A stretch of DNA of 5,483 bases from JALZHR01 sp036389695 (lineage in GTDB: Bacteria > Acidobacteriota > Blastocatellia > Pyrinomonadales > Pyrinomonadaceae). Shown here piece by piece: positions 5,472 to 5,483 of this stretch. The stretch lies in NCBI GenBank assembly GCA_036389695.1, contig DASVWG010000312.1:1-5483 (forward strand). The letters run 5' to 3'. Both the position numbers and the translations under genes were made by a program. How positions within the stretch are numbered: position 1 is the stretch's first letter; every line of letters begins with the position of its first letter. The notes under the pieces are model-generated. The model was not told the DNA's origin, made no database searches, and was given only the letters and a program-made list of their open reading frames with translations.

Positions 5472-5483
5472 GGAAGAACTGAT
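5470..5483 (+). CDS. Possible start of a further gene (cut by window end)
   Basis: ATG GAA GAA CTG AT begins at 5470 at the edge of the heptad array and stays open to the window end; an in-frame ATG also occurs at 5449 within the array. No ribosome binding site is recognisable, and four codons cannot identify a product. It is recorded only as a possibility. Confidence 0.12.

Overview
The window is a chromosomal segment of about 5.5 kb from a bacterium with moderate GC content. It carries five protein genes, packed tightly except for one 340-bp intergenic region. The mix of families (pyruvate phosphate dikinase, a fused dehydroquinase-shikimate dehydrogenase, a MoeB/ThiF-type E1 enzyme), the weak or absent Shine-Dalgarno sequences and the short intergenic repeats (CGCAAAGAG units and GCAAAAT heptads) bring to mind Acidobacteriota of the Blastocatellia/Pyrinomonadaceae type. 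That placement is recalled from general familiarity, is tentative, and was not tested by any search.

Layout. Positions 1-970 (minus) hold the N-terminal third of pyruvate, phosphate dikinase, cut by the window edge. Positions 971-1310 are a divergent intergenic region containing a GC-rich mini-element and a palindromic array of CGCAAAGAG-like 9-mers. Positions 1311-2075 (plus) encode a polytopic membrane protein of the TspO/MBR-like (tryptophan-rich sensory protein) group. Its stop codon overlaps, in the ATGA arrangement, the start of a bifunctional AroD-AroE gene (2072-3583, plus). Converging on this with a 3-bp gap is a small secreted protein of unknown function (3587-4321, minus). A 60-bp divergent promoter region separates it from a full-length MoeB/ThiF-family adenylyltransferase (4382-5401, plus). 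The last 80 bp contain a second GC-rich element and four tandem GCAAAAT heptads, possibly followed by the start of another gene.

Function. The recognisable genes are central-metabolism and cofactor genes: pyruvate/PEP interconversion, shikimate steps 3 and 4, and sulfur-carrier activation for thiamine or molybdopterin synthesis. PPDK makes PEP, a precursor of the shikimate pathway, so its closeness to aroDE is metabolically sensible. They are divergent and not one operon, so the link is only suggestive. I see no mobile element, CRISPR array, defence system, tRNA or rRNA. The more unusual content is the intergenic repeats, the coupled TspO-like/aroDE pair and the uncharacterised secreted protein.
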